Below, in pieces: positions 6,873 to 15,767 of a stretch of DNA of 22,090 nt (position 1 is the stretch's first letter; the number at the start of each line of letters is the position of its first letter). Made by a program: the position numbers and the translations under genes. The stretch lies in NCBI GenBank assembly GCA_040905305.1, contig JBBDRU010000257.1, positions 1 to 22,090 on the forward strand, read 5' to 3'. The notes beneath the pieces were generated by a model. The model had not been told where the DNA came from. It saw only the letters and a list, made by a program, of their open reading frames with translations, and searched no databases. Origin of the DNA: SHAN690 sp040905305 (GTDB taxonomy: Bacteria; Bacteroidota; Bacteroidia; Flavobacteriales_G; Salibacteraceae).

Positions 6873-6903
6873 CAAGCAATACCTGAAAACCGATGCTTAA
6901 AAG

Positions 6904-7482
6904 ATGTTTTTAGAATATACTGGTAAAAAGCGACATAAATACGGATGGATTGAAGTGGTCTGTGGCTCGATGTTTTCTGGAAAAACAGAAGAGTTGATCA
7001 GGCGAATAAAACGTGCAAAATTTGCCGGACAAAAAGTTGAAATATTCAAACCTGATTTGGATATAAGATACGATGATGAAGAGGTTGTTTCTCATGACGA
7101 AAACAGCATTATTTCAACACCTGTTGAATCCTCAGGAAATATTCTCATTCTCTCAAATGAAGCACAGGTAGTTGGTATTGATGAGGCGCAATTTTTCGAC
7201 CCTGAACTGGTGAGTGTCTGTAATCAGCTGGCAAACATGGGTAAGCGGGTTATTGTAGCTGGCTTGGATATGGATTTTAAAGGTCGACCTTTTGGTCCAA
7301 TGCCTGGTTTGTTAGCAGTTGCAGAATACATTAGTAAGGTGCATGCTATATGTGTTAAATGTGGTTCTCTGGCAAATTACTCAAATCGTGTGTTTGAAAG
7401 TGAGAAGCTGGTAGAGCTGGGAGAAGTGAATGAATATAGACCACTGTGTAGAGCTTGTTTTAATAATGTTTTGAAGAAGTGA
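6904..7482 (+). CDS. tdk: thymidine kinase, type II
   Basis: Salvages thymidine by phosphorylating it to dTMP with ATP in the cytoplasm. The 192-residue length is normal for the tetrameric TK1-like family. The P-loop is GSMFSGKT (21-28), the Walker-B/catalytic block is DEAQFF (93-98) with general base Glu94, and AGLDMDFKGRPFG (119-131) is the family motif. Structural zinc cysteines are Cys150, Cys153, Cys182 and Cys185 (AICVKCG and LCRACF). The start gives the typical Bacteroidota leader MFLEYTG before YGWIEVVCGSM. It diverges from the coiled-coil gene and precedes murF-alr by 67 bases to the first in-frame start codon, so co-transcription is possible but unproven. Confidence 0.96.
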   Translation: MFLEYTGKKRHKYGWIEVVCGSMFSGKTEELIRRIKRAKFAGQKVEIFKPDLDIRYDDEEVVSHDENSIISTPVESSGNILILSNEAQVVGIDEAQFFDPELVSVCNQLANMGKRVIVAGLDMDFKGRPFGPMPGLLAVAEYISKVHAICVKCGSLANYSNRVFESEKLVELGEVNEYRPLCRACFNNVLKK

Positions 7483-7552
7483 TACGCTTGAAGCCATAAA
7501 CTTGACGAATTATTTGTTCTCAGTCTTTTGTGTTTCAACACTTTTGTAAGTG

Positions 7553-10015
7553 ATGAATTACACCATTGAAAGTATTGTTGATTTCTGTAAGGGTCAATCT
7601 CATATTCTATATCCGGGGTCAAAAGTTGGCCGAATAAATATCGATCATCGCAATTCTCAGCGAGACAACTGTCTCTTTGTTGCAATCAAAGGGGCAAGGT
7701 ATGATGGGCATGATTTTATTCCGGAGCTACTGGATTATGGGGTCAGGCATTTTCTGGTTTCAGACCCCGATGTGGTAAGTCGCTATAAGAATAGAGCAAA
7801 CTTTATTGTGGTTGACAACATCATTGAGGCCTTGCAAATGATCGCGGCTGAGCATAGGGATAATTATTCTACTTCTGTTTTGTCCATTACAGGAAGTAAT
7901 GGTAAAACGATTGTGAAGGAATGGCTAAACACCTTGTTGGAACTGGATTTTACCATTTGTAGAAGTCCAAAAAGTTATAATTCGCAGATCGGGGTTCCCC
8001 TTTCCGTTTTTGCAATGGGATCAAATGATACCCTTGCCATCTTTGAAGCGGGCATTTCTCAAAAAGGAGAAATGGAGAATCTGGAGCGAATTTTAAAACC
8101 AACTTGGGGGGTGTTTACTAATTTGGGAGATGCCCATTCGGTTCACTTTAACTCAGATCAAGAAAAGTTAGCAGAGAAGTGGCGGCTTTTCAAAGAAGTT
8201 GAGAAGGTGGTTGCTTGTAAAGATCAGAAATGGGTAAAGTGGTTGGATGAAAAGCAACGTGCGAAATGCTTTTTCTGGTCTTTTCGGGATCAATCAGCTC
8301 CCGTTTATTTTTCTGACATTATAAAAAACAGATCGGCAACTATCATGAAAGCCGAGTTTGAAAATAATACCTATCAATTTGAAGTTCCCTTTACCGATAG
8401 AGCTAGTATTGAGAATGCCGGACATTGTTTTGCGGTGTTGTGTCTATTAGGTATTCTGAAGGAAAGTACCATTTCGAGATTTGACCTTCTGACGCCCATT
8501 TCTATGCGCATGCAAGTCAAACAAGGGATTGAGGACTCACTCATAATAGATGATACGTATAACTCAGATATTGAATCACTTAGAGCTTCAGTTGATCAAC
8601 TTGCCAAGCATACTGATCGAGATAAATGGGTTATTATGTCCGATTTGGGTGAAAGTCAAAATAATGAACGAGTCTATAAAGAGATTGCCCACATGCTCAA
8701 AGAAGCGGAAGTGACAAGAATTATTGCAATCGGTCCAAACATTGGCTCGTTTAAACGGCTTTTTGAACCAATGTCAGTGCAATGTTTTGAAAATGTGGAT
8801 CTTTATTGGAATCAGTTAGACACGACTTTATTATCGAATAAAGCCATTTTAATAAAGGGATCCAGGCGTTTTAAACTAGAAAAGCTATCCACCCGTTTAC
8901 AGGCAAAACAACGAATTACAACATTAGAAATCGATTTGCTCCAACTCGAGAAAAACTTGAAATACATTCAGTCGAAACTTCAACCAAGGACTAAAACCAT
9001 GGTCATGGTGAAGGCTTTTGCTTATGGAAGTGGCAGTTTTGAAATAGCACATTTTTTTCAAAGCCAAAAAACAATTGATTTTTTAGTGGTCGCCTATGCA
9101 GATGAAGGAATTATTCTTCGAGAAAAGGGGATTTCTACCCCAATCATGGTTATGAGCCCTAGTAATACTGCCTACGAAAGCATGATTAATCATAACATAG
9201 AACCTGAGATTTATTCCCTAAATGGGCTAAAGGACTTTATACAATCAGCCAAAAGCATGCGGCATTTTTTTGATAAATACCCTATCCATTTAAAAGTCAA
9301 TACCGGGATGAACAGGCTTGGATTTGATAGCGAAATGTTTTCTGAAGCTTTGGAACTGATCGTTCAAACATCATTTTTGTTTGTAAGGTCAATTTTTACA
9401 CATCTTTCCGTCACCGATGATCCAAGTTTTGATGATTTTACACATGATCAAGTAAAGCAGTTCTCAATACTAAGTGAAATTGCGGTAAAAAAATTGGGAT
9501 ATCAGCCTGACCGTCATGTGCTCAATTCAAATGGTGTTTTGCGATTTCCTGAATATCATTTTGAAATGGTAAGGTTAGGCATTGGGCTTTACGGCTTTAG
9601 TGTGGGAGAACATAATAAACACTTGCATCCCCTTGGAACCCTGAAAAGTTACATCGTGCAAATCAGAACTGTAAAGGCAGGAGATTCGGTGGGCTATGCA
9701 CGACAAGGAATCGCCCAGCGAAAACGGCAGATAGCCACAGTTGCTTTGGGGTATGCCGATGGTTTAGATCGAAGGCTAGGAAACGGGAATTGGAGTATTA
9801 ACTGGCAAGGTATTGATTGTCCGATAGTCGGTAATATTTGTATGGACATGACGATGATTGATGTGACCGATACACAGGCGCAGGAAGGAGACGAAGTAGT
9901 TGTTTTTGAGGGGAGTAGATCCATTGAGAAGATGGCCAACACGCTTGAAACCATTCCATATGAAATCCTGACAAATATTCCTGAGCGTGTCAGAAGGGTA
10001 TATTTACAAGAATAA
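7553..10015 (+). CDS. murF-alr: bifunctional MurF ligase / alanine racemase
   Basis: One 820-residue chain joins two steps of peptidoglycan precursor synthesis. The N-terminal half (about 1-455) is UDP-MurNAc-tripeptide:D-Ala-D-Ala ligase: ITGSNGKT holds the ATP loop, FEAGISQKGEM follows, then DDTYNSD and KGSRRFKLE. The C-terminal half (about 456-820) is a PLP alanine racemase making D-Ala: the PLP lysine is in MVMVKAFAYGSG (codon at 9011), the catalytic Tyr is in VGYARQG (codon at 9695), and GYADGLDRR and GNICMDMTMIDVTD complete the site. Both active sites look intact. DDTYNSD differs from the DAYNANP usual in stand-alone MurF. This fusion is known in Bacteroidota. A GTG at 7550 lies directly before the chosen ATG. 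The stop overlaps the next ATG by one base (TAATG). Confidence 0.96.
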   Translation: MNYTIESIVDFCKGQSHILYPGSKVGRINIDHRNSQRDNCLFVAIKGARYDGHDFIPELLDYGVRHFLVSDPDVVSRYKNRANFIVVDNIIEALQMIAAEHRDNYSTSVLSITGSNGKTIVKEWLNTLLELDFTICRSPKSYNSQIGVPLSVFAMGSNDTLAIFEAGISQKGEMENLERILKPTWGVFTNLGDAHSVHFNSDQEKLAEKWRLFKEVEKVVACKDQKWVKWLDEKQRAKCFFWSFRDQSAPVYFSDIIKNRSATIMKAEFENNTYQFEVPFTDRASIENAGHCFAVLCLLGILKESTISRFDLLTPISMRMQVKQGIEDSLIIDDTYNSDIESLRASVDQLAKHTDRDKWVIMSDLGESQNNERVYKEIAHMLKEAEVTRIIAIGPNIGSFKRLFEPMSVQCFENVDLYWNQLDTTLLSNKAILIKGSRRFKLEKLSTRLQAKQRITTLEIDLLQLEKNLKYIQSKLQPRTKTMVMVKAFAYGSGSFEIAHFFQSQKTIDFLVVAYADEGIILREKGISTPIMVMSPSNTAYESMINHNIEPEIYSLNGLKDFIQSAKSMRHFFDKYPIHLKVNTGMNRLGFDSEMFSEALELIVQTSFLFVRSIFTHLSVTDDPSFDDFTHDQVKQFSILSEIAVKKLGYQPDRHVLNSNGVLRFPEYHFEMVRLGIGLYGFSVGEHNKHLHPLGTLKSYIVQIRTVKAGDSVGYARQGIAQRKRQIATVALGYADGLDRRLGNGNWSINWQGIDCPIVGNICMDMTMIDVTDTQAQEGDEVVVFEGSRSIEKMANTLETIPYEILTNIPERVRRVYLQE

Positions 10016-10773
10016 TGACAAAGCTCACTGCTGTTATAATTACGCTGAATGAAGAGCGAAATATTGACCGATGCATCAAAGGCTTGCAAGGAGTTGCTGA
10101 TGAGATTGTTGTTGTTGATTCGCTTTCAACGGATAACACAAAGAGTATCGCAGAAAGTCTTGGCGCAAAGGTGATTGATCAGCCATTTCTGGGTCATATC
10201 GAACAGAAAAACTTCGCTAAAAATCAGGCTAGCTATGAATGGGTGCTTTCACTTGATGCTGATGAAGCATTAACACCACAGCTTGCAGAAAGCATAACAA
10301 ATGCGGTTTCTGATCCAAATTATGATGGCTATAAAATGAACCGCCTTACCAATTATTGTGGGCAATGGATTCGGTATTCTGGTTGGTATCCTGATACCAA
10401 ATTACGATTGTTTAAAAAGCAAGCAGGAGAATGGGGAGGCACAAACCCTCATGATCGCTTTGAGTTGTATGATGGAAAAAAGGCAGGACACCTCAACGGA
10501 GACCTTTTGCACTATTCATTTTACACCCGTGAAGAACACTATGCGCAAATTGAAAATTTCACAACTATTGCTGCTCATGCAAAATGGAAGCAAGGGCATC
10601 GCTCAAACCTTATCAAATTACTGATCAAACCAATGGCGAAGTTTATTAAGAGCTTCATAATAAAGCAAGGATTTAGGGACGGTTACTATGGCTGGGTAAT
10701 TGCCATTACTTCAGCTGAGGCCACCTTTATGAGGTACAGTAAACTACTGAAAATCCAGAAGCTTAAAAAATGA
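10015..10773 (+). CDS. family 2 glycosyltransferase, WaaE/KdtX-like
   Basis: A 252-residue GT-A glycosyltransferase that moves a sugar from a nucleotide-sugar donor, probably onto LPS core or another envelope glycan. TAVIITLNEERNIDRCI (5-21) is the donor-binding start, VVVDSLSTDNT (32-42) the second nucleotide-contact block, and SLDADEAL (79-86) carries the metal-binding DAD. NPHDRFEL (144-151) and the Trp/Tyr-rich WIRYSGWYPD (118-127) follow the WaaE/KdtX pattern. The C-terminus has weakly amphipathic or hydrophobic stretches but no clear membrane helix, so it is probably a peripheral cytoplasmic enzyme. It overlaps murF-alr by one base and the following GT4 gene by four (ATGA), so the three genes are translated as a coupled set. 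The acceptor is unknown. Confidence 0.88.
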   Translation: MTKLTAVIITLNEERNIDRCIKGLQGVADEIVVVDSLSTDNTKSIAESLGAKVIDQPFLGHIEQKNFAKNQASYEWVLSLDADEALTPQLAESITNAVSDPNYDGYKMNRLTNYCGQWIRYSGWYPDTKLRLFKKQAGEWGGTNPHDRFELYDGKKAGHLNGDLLHYSFYTREEHYAQIENFTTIAAHAKWKQGHRSNLIKLLIKPMAKFIKSFIIKQGFRDGYYGWVIAITSAEATFMRYSKLLKIQKLKK

Positions 10774-11870
10774 AAGTGTTACACATTTCCTCCCCCAAAA
10801 CCTGGCGTGGTGGTGAGCAGCAGTTGATCTACCTTGTAGAAGAGTTGCAAACACTTGGTGTAGATCAGGTAGTGATGTGTCCTTTTAATTCAGCGGTACA
10901 TAAATATTGCCTCAAGAATCACCGTCCTCATGTCACCTATTTTAAAGGGTTTTCTGCCAATCCCATGGTGGCATTTAAAGTTTCACATGTTTGCAGAAAA
11001 GAACAGATAGACCTGATTCATGTACACGATAGTCATGCACATAATTTCGCTGTTTTGAGTGCGGTACTTACAAACCTGGATCTGCCGATTATAGTTTCAA
11101 GACGGGTAGATTTCCGGGTTCATGGAGGTGGTTTATCATTGTTTAAATACAATCATCCGAATGTAAAGAAGGTGGTTTGTGTTAGCCATGCCATAAAAGA
11201 AATCATGACGGAGTTTATTGAGAAACCCGATAAATTAGCTGTAGTGCATTCTGGCATTGATTTGTCAAAGTTTGATTCCATAAAGACTGATGCTAGGTTA
11301 AGAAAGGAGCTTGGGGTTTCGAAAGACTGCAAACTCATAGGAAATGTTGCAGCATTAGCGCCTCATAAAGATTATTTTACTTTCATTGAAACTGCAAAAA
11401 AACTCATTGATAATGGGCTGAATGCTCATTTCTTAGCTATTGGTGAGGGACCAAGTAGAAAGGAAATTGAGCAGCGTATTTCGTCCGAAGGAATGGATAA
11501 TTACATAACATTGACAGGCTTTAGAACCGATGTTCTCAATTTATTAGTCGAGTTGGATGTGTTTTTGATCACCTCAGAAACAGAAGGCTTAGGAACATCA
11601 ATTCTTGATGCATTAGCTCTTGGAGTTCCTGTAGTGGCTACGCGTGCTGGCGGTATTGTAGAAGTGGTGGAAAATGGTTTTAACGGGCTTACCTGTGAAG
11701 TCAAAAATTCAGATGAGCTGTCAACAGCTGTTTTGAAACTGTTAAAGAACGATCCATTGAAGGAGTCACTTATCCTTAACGGTAAAGAAAAAATAAAGCA
11801 GTTTGATAAACGATTAACAGCAGAAAAAACACTTGCTATTTATGATGAGGTGTTGTCGGAATTGGATTGA
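10770..11870 (+). CDS. family 4 glycosyltransferase
   Basis: A 366-residue GT-B retaining glycosyltransferase. The N-terminal acceptor domain includes SSPKTWRGGEQQL (8-19), with the glycine-rich loop, and DLIHVHDSHAHNF (81-93). The C-terminal donor domain includes GNVAALAPHKDY (191-202), AIGEGPSRKEIE (223-234) and SETEGLGTSILDALALGVPVV (269-289). The EX7E motif is present as Glu272 and Asp280, an acidic replacement common in this subgroup. It probably extends an envelope glycan with the adjacent GT2 enzyme and the convergent O-antigen ligase/polymerase. It starts in an ATGA overlap with the GT2 gene. Its last 31 bases overlap the 3' end of the opposite-strand O-antigen gene, so the two transcripts would be complementary there. 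Confidence 0.92.
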   Translation: MKVLHISSPKTWRGGEQQLIYLVEELQTLGVDQVVMCPFNSAVHKYCLKNHRPHVTYFKGFSANPMVAFKVSHVCRKEQIDLIHVHDSHAHNFAVLSAVLTNLDLPIIVSRRVDFRVHGGGLSLFKYNHPNVKKVVCVSHAIKEIMTEFIEKPDKLAVVHSGIDLSKFDSIKTDARLRKELGVSKDCKLIGNVAALAPHKDYFTFIETAKKLIDNGLNAHFLAIGEGPSRKEIEQRISSEGMDNYITLTGFRTDVLNLLVELDVFLITSETEGLGTSILDALALGVPVVATRAGGIVEVVENGFNGLTCEVKNSDELSTAVLKLLKNDPLKESLILNGKEKIKQFDKRLTAEKTLAIYDEVLSELD

Positions 11871-13426
11871 TTCCGGTAGCCAAATAAGAGTAATGCATTA
11901 AAAAAAGCATAGAGGGTAACACCTGCTTGTGTCTCTAATGTGTCTTCATTTATCATGCTAGTATATAGTATAATGGAAAATCCGATGTAAAGAAAACTAT
12001 TGGCATTTTTAAGTTGAATAAAGGGTAAAATAACGCTTGCTAAAAAAATTAATAGTCCAATAGTTCCGAAGGATATTCCAAACGTCAAAAATTGGTTGTG
12101 AGTTCTCAAGCGGTATGGCTGCTGAAGTTTTATGCCAACTTTGTCATACATTTCCTGAAATGAAATGTTTACATCCCCTGTTCCAACCCCAATTAGAGGA
12201 TTATTTTTAAAAATTTGCCAACCGGTTTTCCAAAACACAAGACGTTGGGTTACGGAATGACCTTGAACGTTTTTTTCCTTCATTAAGCGATCAAACTCCC
12301 ATATCACAGTATAAACACGTGTATCCAAAGGGTTTCCATATAAAAACCGAACGTTGGCAACACCATTTTCAACGGCAGAAATATCTTCTTTGGTCAAGGA
12401 ATTCACTCCAACAGAATCTTTTCGGAGACCTTTGCTGGTTAGGTAGCGGATCAAAGTGGCGTTGATGGGTTGATTTGTTTTGTCAAGACCCTCCCAAAAT
12501 GGGATATTACTGCGTTTATTCCATTCTACTTCCAGCTCGTGATAAGCGATGTAGAAGTTGATGAAATTTCCATTTTCCAGATTGAGGCTGTTGGTATCAT
12601 GAACGTAAGGTTCACCGCCAGAAGTGTATTTATCTAGGGATTCAAAATTTGGCTTATTATCAGGATAGAACGTATCTATTTGCAGAAAGACATATCCACC
12701 TATCATTAAAGGTGTAAAAATGAGAATGGTGTATCCAACAGTTTTAAGCCGTGTTTTATTTACAAATCCAAGGGTGTAAAGCAATAAGAAATAGCTGCAT
12801 AAAAGCCAAATAATTATACCCGTCATCGATTGTAGAATGAATATGAACAAGCTTAGCCAAATGGCGAGCAACACAAAACTCAATCGTGCTCCAAAATGCT
12901 TTTGTTCAATCCATGCCATGTTTAGAATAATCAAATAGGCCATGCAAACCATCAAAGCATATCTGATATGACTGGTAAATAACGATATCGATCTAAAGTC
13001 TGCTGAGGGGTCACCTTGCATCTGGAAGTATGTGAAAGTTGAAAGAAACGAAGTAAGAACCACAGATGCAGCAAAAAGACCGGTGATTAAAGCGAACTCC
13101 TTTCTATTGAGTGGTTTGGAGAGAAAAATAATAAGTGGCAGGAATAACAGTGGAAGTTTAACTCTTATGTCTTTAAATGCATGATCAAAATCGTTTGTCC
13201 AAAACAGCCCCACAATGTGTATAAGAAAAACGGCAATGAATAGAAGAACAAGTGGAGATGATATCAATTTCTGCCACCTCTTGAAATAATCGCCTTCAAG
13301 TAAAAAATTGCCAGCTAAAATGATCCCACCGATGCTCATAAAAGCCTTGGATAGAGGCAAGCCTAATGCTATTAATGCAAGCCCTAGCAAATATAGCCAC
13401 CTATGGTGGTTTGGGCTTATTATCAT
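11840..13426 (-). CDS. O-antigen ligase/polymerase family membrane protein
   Basis: A 528-residue polytopic inner-membrane protein of the Wzy/WaaL (Wzy_C) type, which either polymerises O-antigen units or joins glycan to lipid A core. Hydrophobic helices fill about 10-245, then a long hydrophilic loop (about 250-440) probably faces the periplasm, then helices at about 445-515. The loop end has RLVFWKTGWQIFKNNPLIGVGTGD and RLRTHNQFLTFGISFGTIGLL, matching the RxHN...G..G signature; Arg441 and His443 are likely active-site residues. INEDTLETQAGV (492-503) is typical of Bacteroidota members. Ligase and polymerase cannot be told apart by sequence. It is the last gene of a minus-strand run, 19 bases after the S41 protease gene. 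Its 3' end overlaps the GT4 gene by 31 bases. Confidence 0.88.
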   Translation of the reverse strand: MIISPNHHRWLYLLGLALIALGLPLSKAFMSIGGIILAGNFLLEGDYFKRWQKLISSPLVLLFIAVFLIHIVGLFWTNDFDHAFKDIRVKLPLLFLPLIIFLSKPLNRKEFALITGLFAASVVLTSFLSTFTYFQMQGDPSADFRSISLFTSHIRYALMVCMAYLIILNMAWIEQKHFGARLSFVLLAIWLSLFIFILQSMTGIIIWLLCSYFLLLYTLGFVNKTRLKTVGYTILIFTPLMIGGYVFLQIDTFYPDNKPNFESLDKYTSGGEPYVHDTNSLNLENGNFINFYIAYHELEVEWNKRSNIPFWEGLDKTNQPINATLIRYLTSKGLRKDSVGVNSLTKEDISAVENGVANVRFLYGNPLDTRVYTVIWEFDRLMKEKNVQGHSVTQRLVFWKTGWQIFKNNPLIGVGTGDVNISFQEMYDKVGIKLQQPYRLRTHNQFLTFGISFGTIGLLIFLASVILPFIQLKNANSFLYIGFSIILYTSMINEDTLETQAGVTLYAFFNALLLFGYRNQSNSDNTSS

Positions 13427-13445
13427 GGTAGTAGGGTTTATATAC

Positions 13446-15125
13446 TCAGCTTTTCTTAATTAGGCAGTCTTCACAAGTACCGTTTAAAACGGAATCGTAG
13501 AGTGCTTTATTATTTAAAACTTCTTTGGCTTTTAAAATATTTGGATCATGACTCATAAACGCCCTTATTCTCCCTCGGGAATAAAAGTATCTGCTGGCAA
13601 TTTCATTTTCTAAAATCACCTGAATTTCTTTTCTGAATTTCACGATGTCTTCACTTCGATCACGCTGTAATTTTGATGAAAGCAATTGAAATGCTTCTTC
13701 TGATTCGTCCCAAAAAGATTCCTGTTCAATGATCTTTTTAAGTTCCTTCATTTTTTCAGTGCTGGTCGTTTTGTATTCAAAATCTTTTTGAAGCGCGTAG
13801 GTCATGAAATCATCATACTCCTCATCGCTGATTTGAAATGCTTCAGGTTTAGGAATGCTGTCATGATTAAAATAGTATTTGGTAGCATAGTCAAATATGA
13901 TATTCTCTGATAATAATGTTGCCAAAAGTTCACTGTAGTTTTCGTCTTCAATCTTTAAATCAGGAGAAATCCCCAAACCATCTGTTACAATGCGCCCTCC
14001 TTCCGTTGTAAACTCACGTATTAATGAGTCAGGAATGTCGGTAGCGTTACCCTCAAAGTCACGATGGCCATAATCAATGCGTTGAATGCACCGGCCACTC
14101 GGAGTGTAATATTTTGCAATGGTCAATTTCAGAATAGAGTTGTAAGATAGATCGGTTGTAGTTTGCACCAGCCCTTTACCAAAGCTGGGTTTTCCAATAA
14201 TCACGGCACGATCTAAATCCTGAAGCGCTCCGGAAACTATTTCTGAAGCTGAGGCTGAACTCTCATCGATCAAAACTACAATTGGGATTTCTAAATCCAT
14301 AGGATTATTCAGAGCGCGATGCATGCTATAATGCTCTTTTACTTTTCCTTTGGTCTCAACAACAGGTTCTCCTTTAGGAATAAAAAAGTTGACAATATTC
14401 ACAGCTTCGTGAAGCAAACCGCCACCGTTACCTCGCAAGTCCAGGACGAGTTTATTCATGCCTTTTTCACGCTTCAGCTCATCAAATGCTGTTTTGACAT
14501 CTCGACTTGCAGTTTGAGTAAATCCTCTTAAATTGATGTATCCTATATTCTCATCAATCATACCATAATAGGGCACATCATCTAATTTTATTTTTTCTCG
14601 GCTAATTGTTGTTTTAATCGTTTCATCGGTGGAGGGTCTGTATATCGTCACATCCACTTCAGATCCCGATTCACCTCGCAGGAGGTCGCTTAATTCTGTT
14701 GTATTTTTTCCTTCCGCTTTAACCTCACCAACTTTAATGATGACATCTCCTGCCACTAATCCCGCTTTGGTTGCCGGGGAGTCTTCATATGGCTCGGTAA
14801 TCATTACCTGACCATTTCGGTTCCCGATCATAGCACCAATGCCACCATATTCATGGGTGGTCATGAATTTATAATCTTCAATATCTGCCTCAGGAATGTA
14901 GTTGGTATATGGATCAAGGGAAGCCAACATAGCATCAATACCTGTTTTGACCAACTTACCCGGATTCGTTTCTTCAACATAACTGACATTGATTTCGCGA
15001 TATATGCTACTGAAAATGTCTAGATTTTTTGAAATTTCGAAATAACTTTCTACGTAGGCAGTGCTTGCAATTGCTATTAAACCTATTAGAACAGTGAGGA
15101 ATCCTTTTTTAATCGTTCTTTCCAT
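13446..15125 (-). CDS. ctpA: S41 carboxy-terminal processing protease
   Basis: A 559-residue periplasmic, membrane-anchored serine protease that degrades or trims proteins from their C-termini. An uncleaved or signal-type segment (KKGFLTVLIGLIAIASTAYV) starts the chain. A PDZ domain follows (about 95-170, with YGGIGAMIG and SPATKAGLVAGDVIIKV). The S41 core contains LDLRGNGGGLLHEAV, IDESSASASEI and GKPSFGKGLVQ. The nucleophile is the middle Ser of SASAS (Ser292) and the general base is Lys317, exactly 25 residues later as in Prc/D1 protease. The C-terminal 200 residues are charged and helical. The frame extends to 15164 inside yidD, but I chose the ATG at 15125, ten bases after the yidD stop, because the anchor follows directly. 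Bacteroidota often carry several paralogues. Confidence 0.92.
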   Translation of the reverse strand: MERTIKKGFLTVLIGLIAIASTAYVESYFEISKNLDIFSSIYREINVSYVEETNPGKLVKTGIDAMLASLDPYTNYIPEADIEDYKFMTTHEYGGIGAMIGNRNGQVMITEPYEDSPATKAGLVAGDVIIKVGEVKAEGKNTTELSDLLRGESGSEVDVTIYRPSTDETIKTTISREKIKLDDVPYYGMIDENIGYINLRGFTQTASRDVKTAFDELKREKGMNKLVLDLRGNGGGLLHEAVNIVNFFIPKGEPVVETKGKVKEHYSMHRALNNPMDLEIPIVVLIDESSASASEIVSGALQDLDRAVIIGKPSFGKGLVQTTTDLSYNSILKLTIAKYYTPSGRCIQRIDYGHRDFEGNATDIPDSLIREFTTEGGRIVTDGLGISPDLKIEDENYSELLATLLSENIIFDYATKYYFNHDSIPKPEAFQISDEEYDDFMTYALQKDFEYKTTSTEKMKELKKIIEQESFWDESEEAFQLLSSKLQRDRSEDIVKFRKEIQVILENEIASRYFYSRGRIRAFMSHDPNILKAKEVLNNKALYDSVLNGTCEDCLIKKS

Positions 15126-15135
15126 AATAATGTAT

Positions 15136-15348
15136 TTAAGGCACGGGGTCAAATCCTTTTCCACCCCATGGATGACAGGAACTAATTCGCTTTAACGTGA
15201 GCCATCCACCTTTGCGCGCACCGTGTTTATTTATGGCTTCTACACCATATTGGGAACATGTTGGAGTGTACCGGCAAGTAGCCGGAAAAAATGGTGAAAT
15301 GGCTCCTTGATAAAAGCGAATAAAAAAAATGAAAACGCTACCCAACAT
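15136..15348 (-). CDS. yidD: membrane protein insertion efficiency factor YidD
   Basis: A 70-residue protein that aids YidC-dependent insertion of inner-membrane proteins at the cytoplasmic face. Length and sequence are typical: an amphipathic N-terminal segment FIFFIRFYQGAISPFFPATC, then CRYTPTCSQYGVEAINKHG with the conserved cysteines, and RISSCHPWGGKGFDPVP at the end. It overlaps the 3' end of rnpA by 11 bases, so translation is probably coupled, as is common for the rnpA-yidD pair. Confidence 0.95.
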   Translation of the reverse strand: MLGSVFIFFIRFYQGAISPFFPATCRYTPTCSQYGVEAINKHGARKGGWLTLKRISSCHPWGGKGFDPVP

Positions 15349-15736
15349 TGGCTATTTTCTGCTCGATTGACCGTAAAAGTAGTGCGATTTTAGGAGCAAA
15401 TCCTTCATAAGTTTTGTTATCCGCCTTCAAAACTATAAACAGCAATACAATTTTTTTGCCGTTGCCTTTTAGGGCTGTTTTTAGTGCGTGGCTTTCTTTT
15501 CGGTAGGCTTCACGCATCCATCGCTTAATCTGATTTCTTTCGACAGCGGTTTTATAGTGTTTTTTTGGAACACTAAACCCTACCTGCAAGGGCACATTGT
15601 TTTCTGGTTCCACTTCTTTCCAAAGCGCCAAAACAGGGTGTTTTAGCGTGCGATTAGAGCTTGCAAATAAAGCCTCGAACAGCTTTTTGTGCTTTAATCT
15701 TTCGTTAGAAGGAAAAGTATAACGCTCTGCATTCAC
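15338..15736 (-). CDS. rnpA: ribonuclease P protein component
   Basis: Protein subunit of RNase P, which binds the catalytic RNA and the 5' leader of pre-tRNA. The 132-residue length is normal. The signature block is FSVPKKHYKTAVERNQIKRW followed by MREAYRK (54-80), containing the RNR-type basic helix here as RNQIKRWMRE. The N-terminal SNERLKHKKLFEALF forms the usual first helix and strand. Most bacteria place rpmH directly upstream; here hemD ends 31 bases upstream and no 40-50 residue L34-like frame is present, as seems common in Bacteroidota. A weak TAnnTTTG-like CATCTTTG lies about 10 bases upstream of the start. Confidence 0.95.
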   Translation of the reverse strand: MNAERYTFPSNERLKHKKLFEALFASSNRTLKHPVLALWKEVEPENNVPLQVGFSVPKKHYKTAVERNQIKRWMREAYRKESHALKTALKGNGKKIVLLFIVLKADNKTYEGFAPKIALLLRSIEQKIANVG

Positions 15737-15767
15737 CGCTCAAAGATGGTGATAATGGGCAAGTTGG

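Noticed and set aside
15126..15164. Extension of the ctpA frame into yidD
   Set aside because: The ATG at 15125 directly precedes the membrane anchor and leaves yidD intact; the extension would put Cys/Pro residues before the anchor without purpose.
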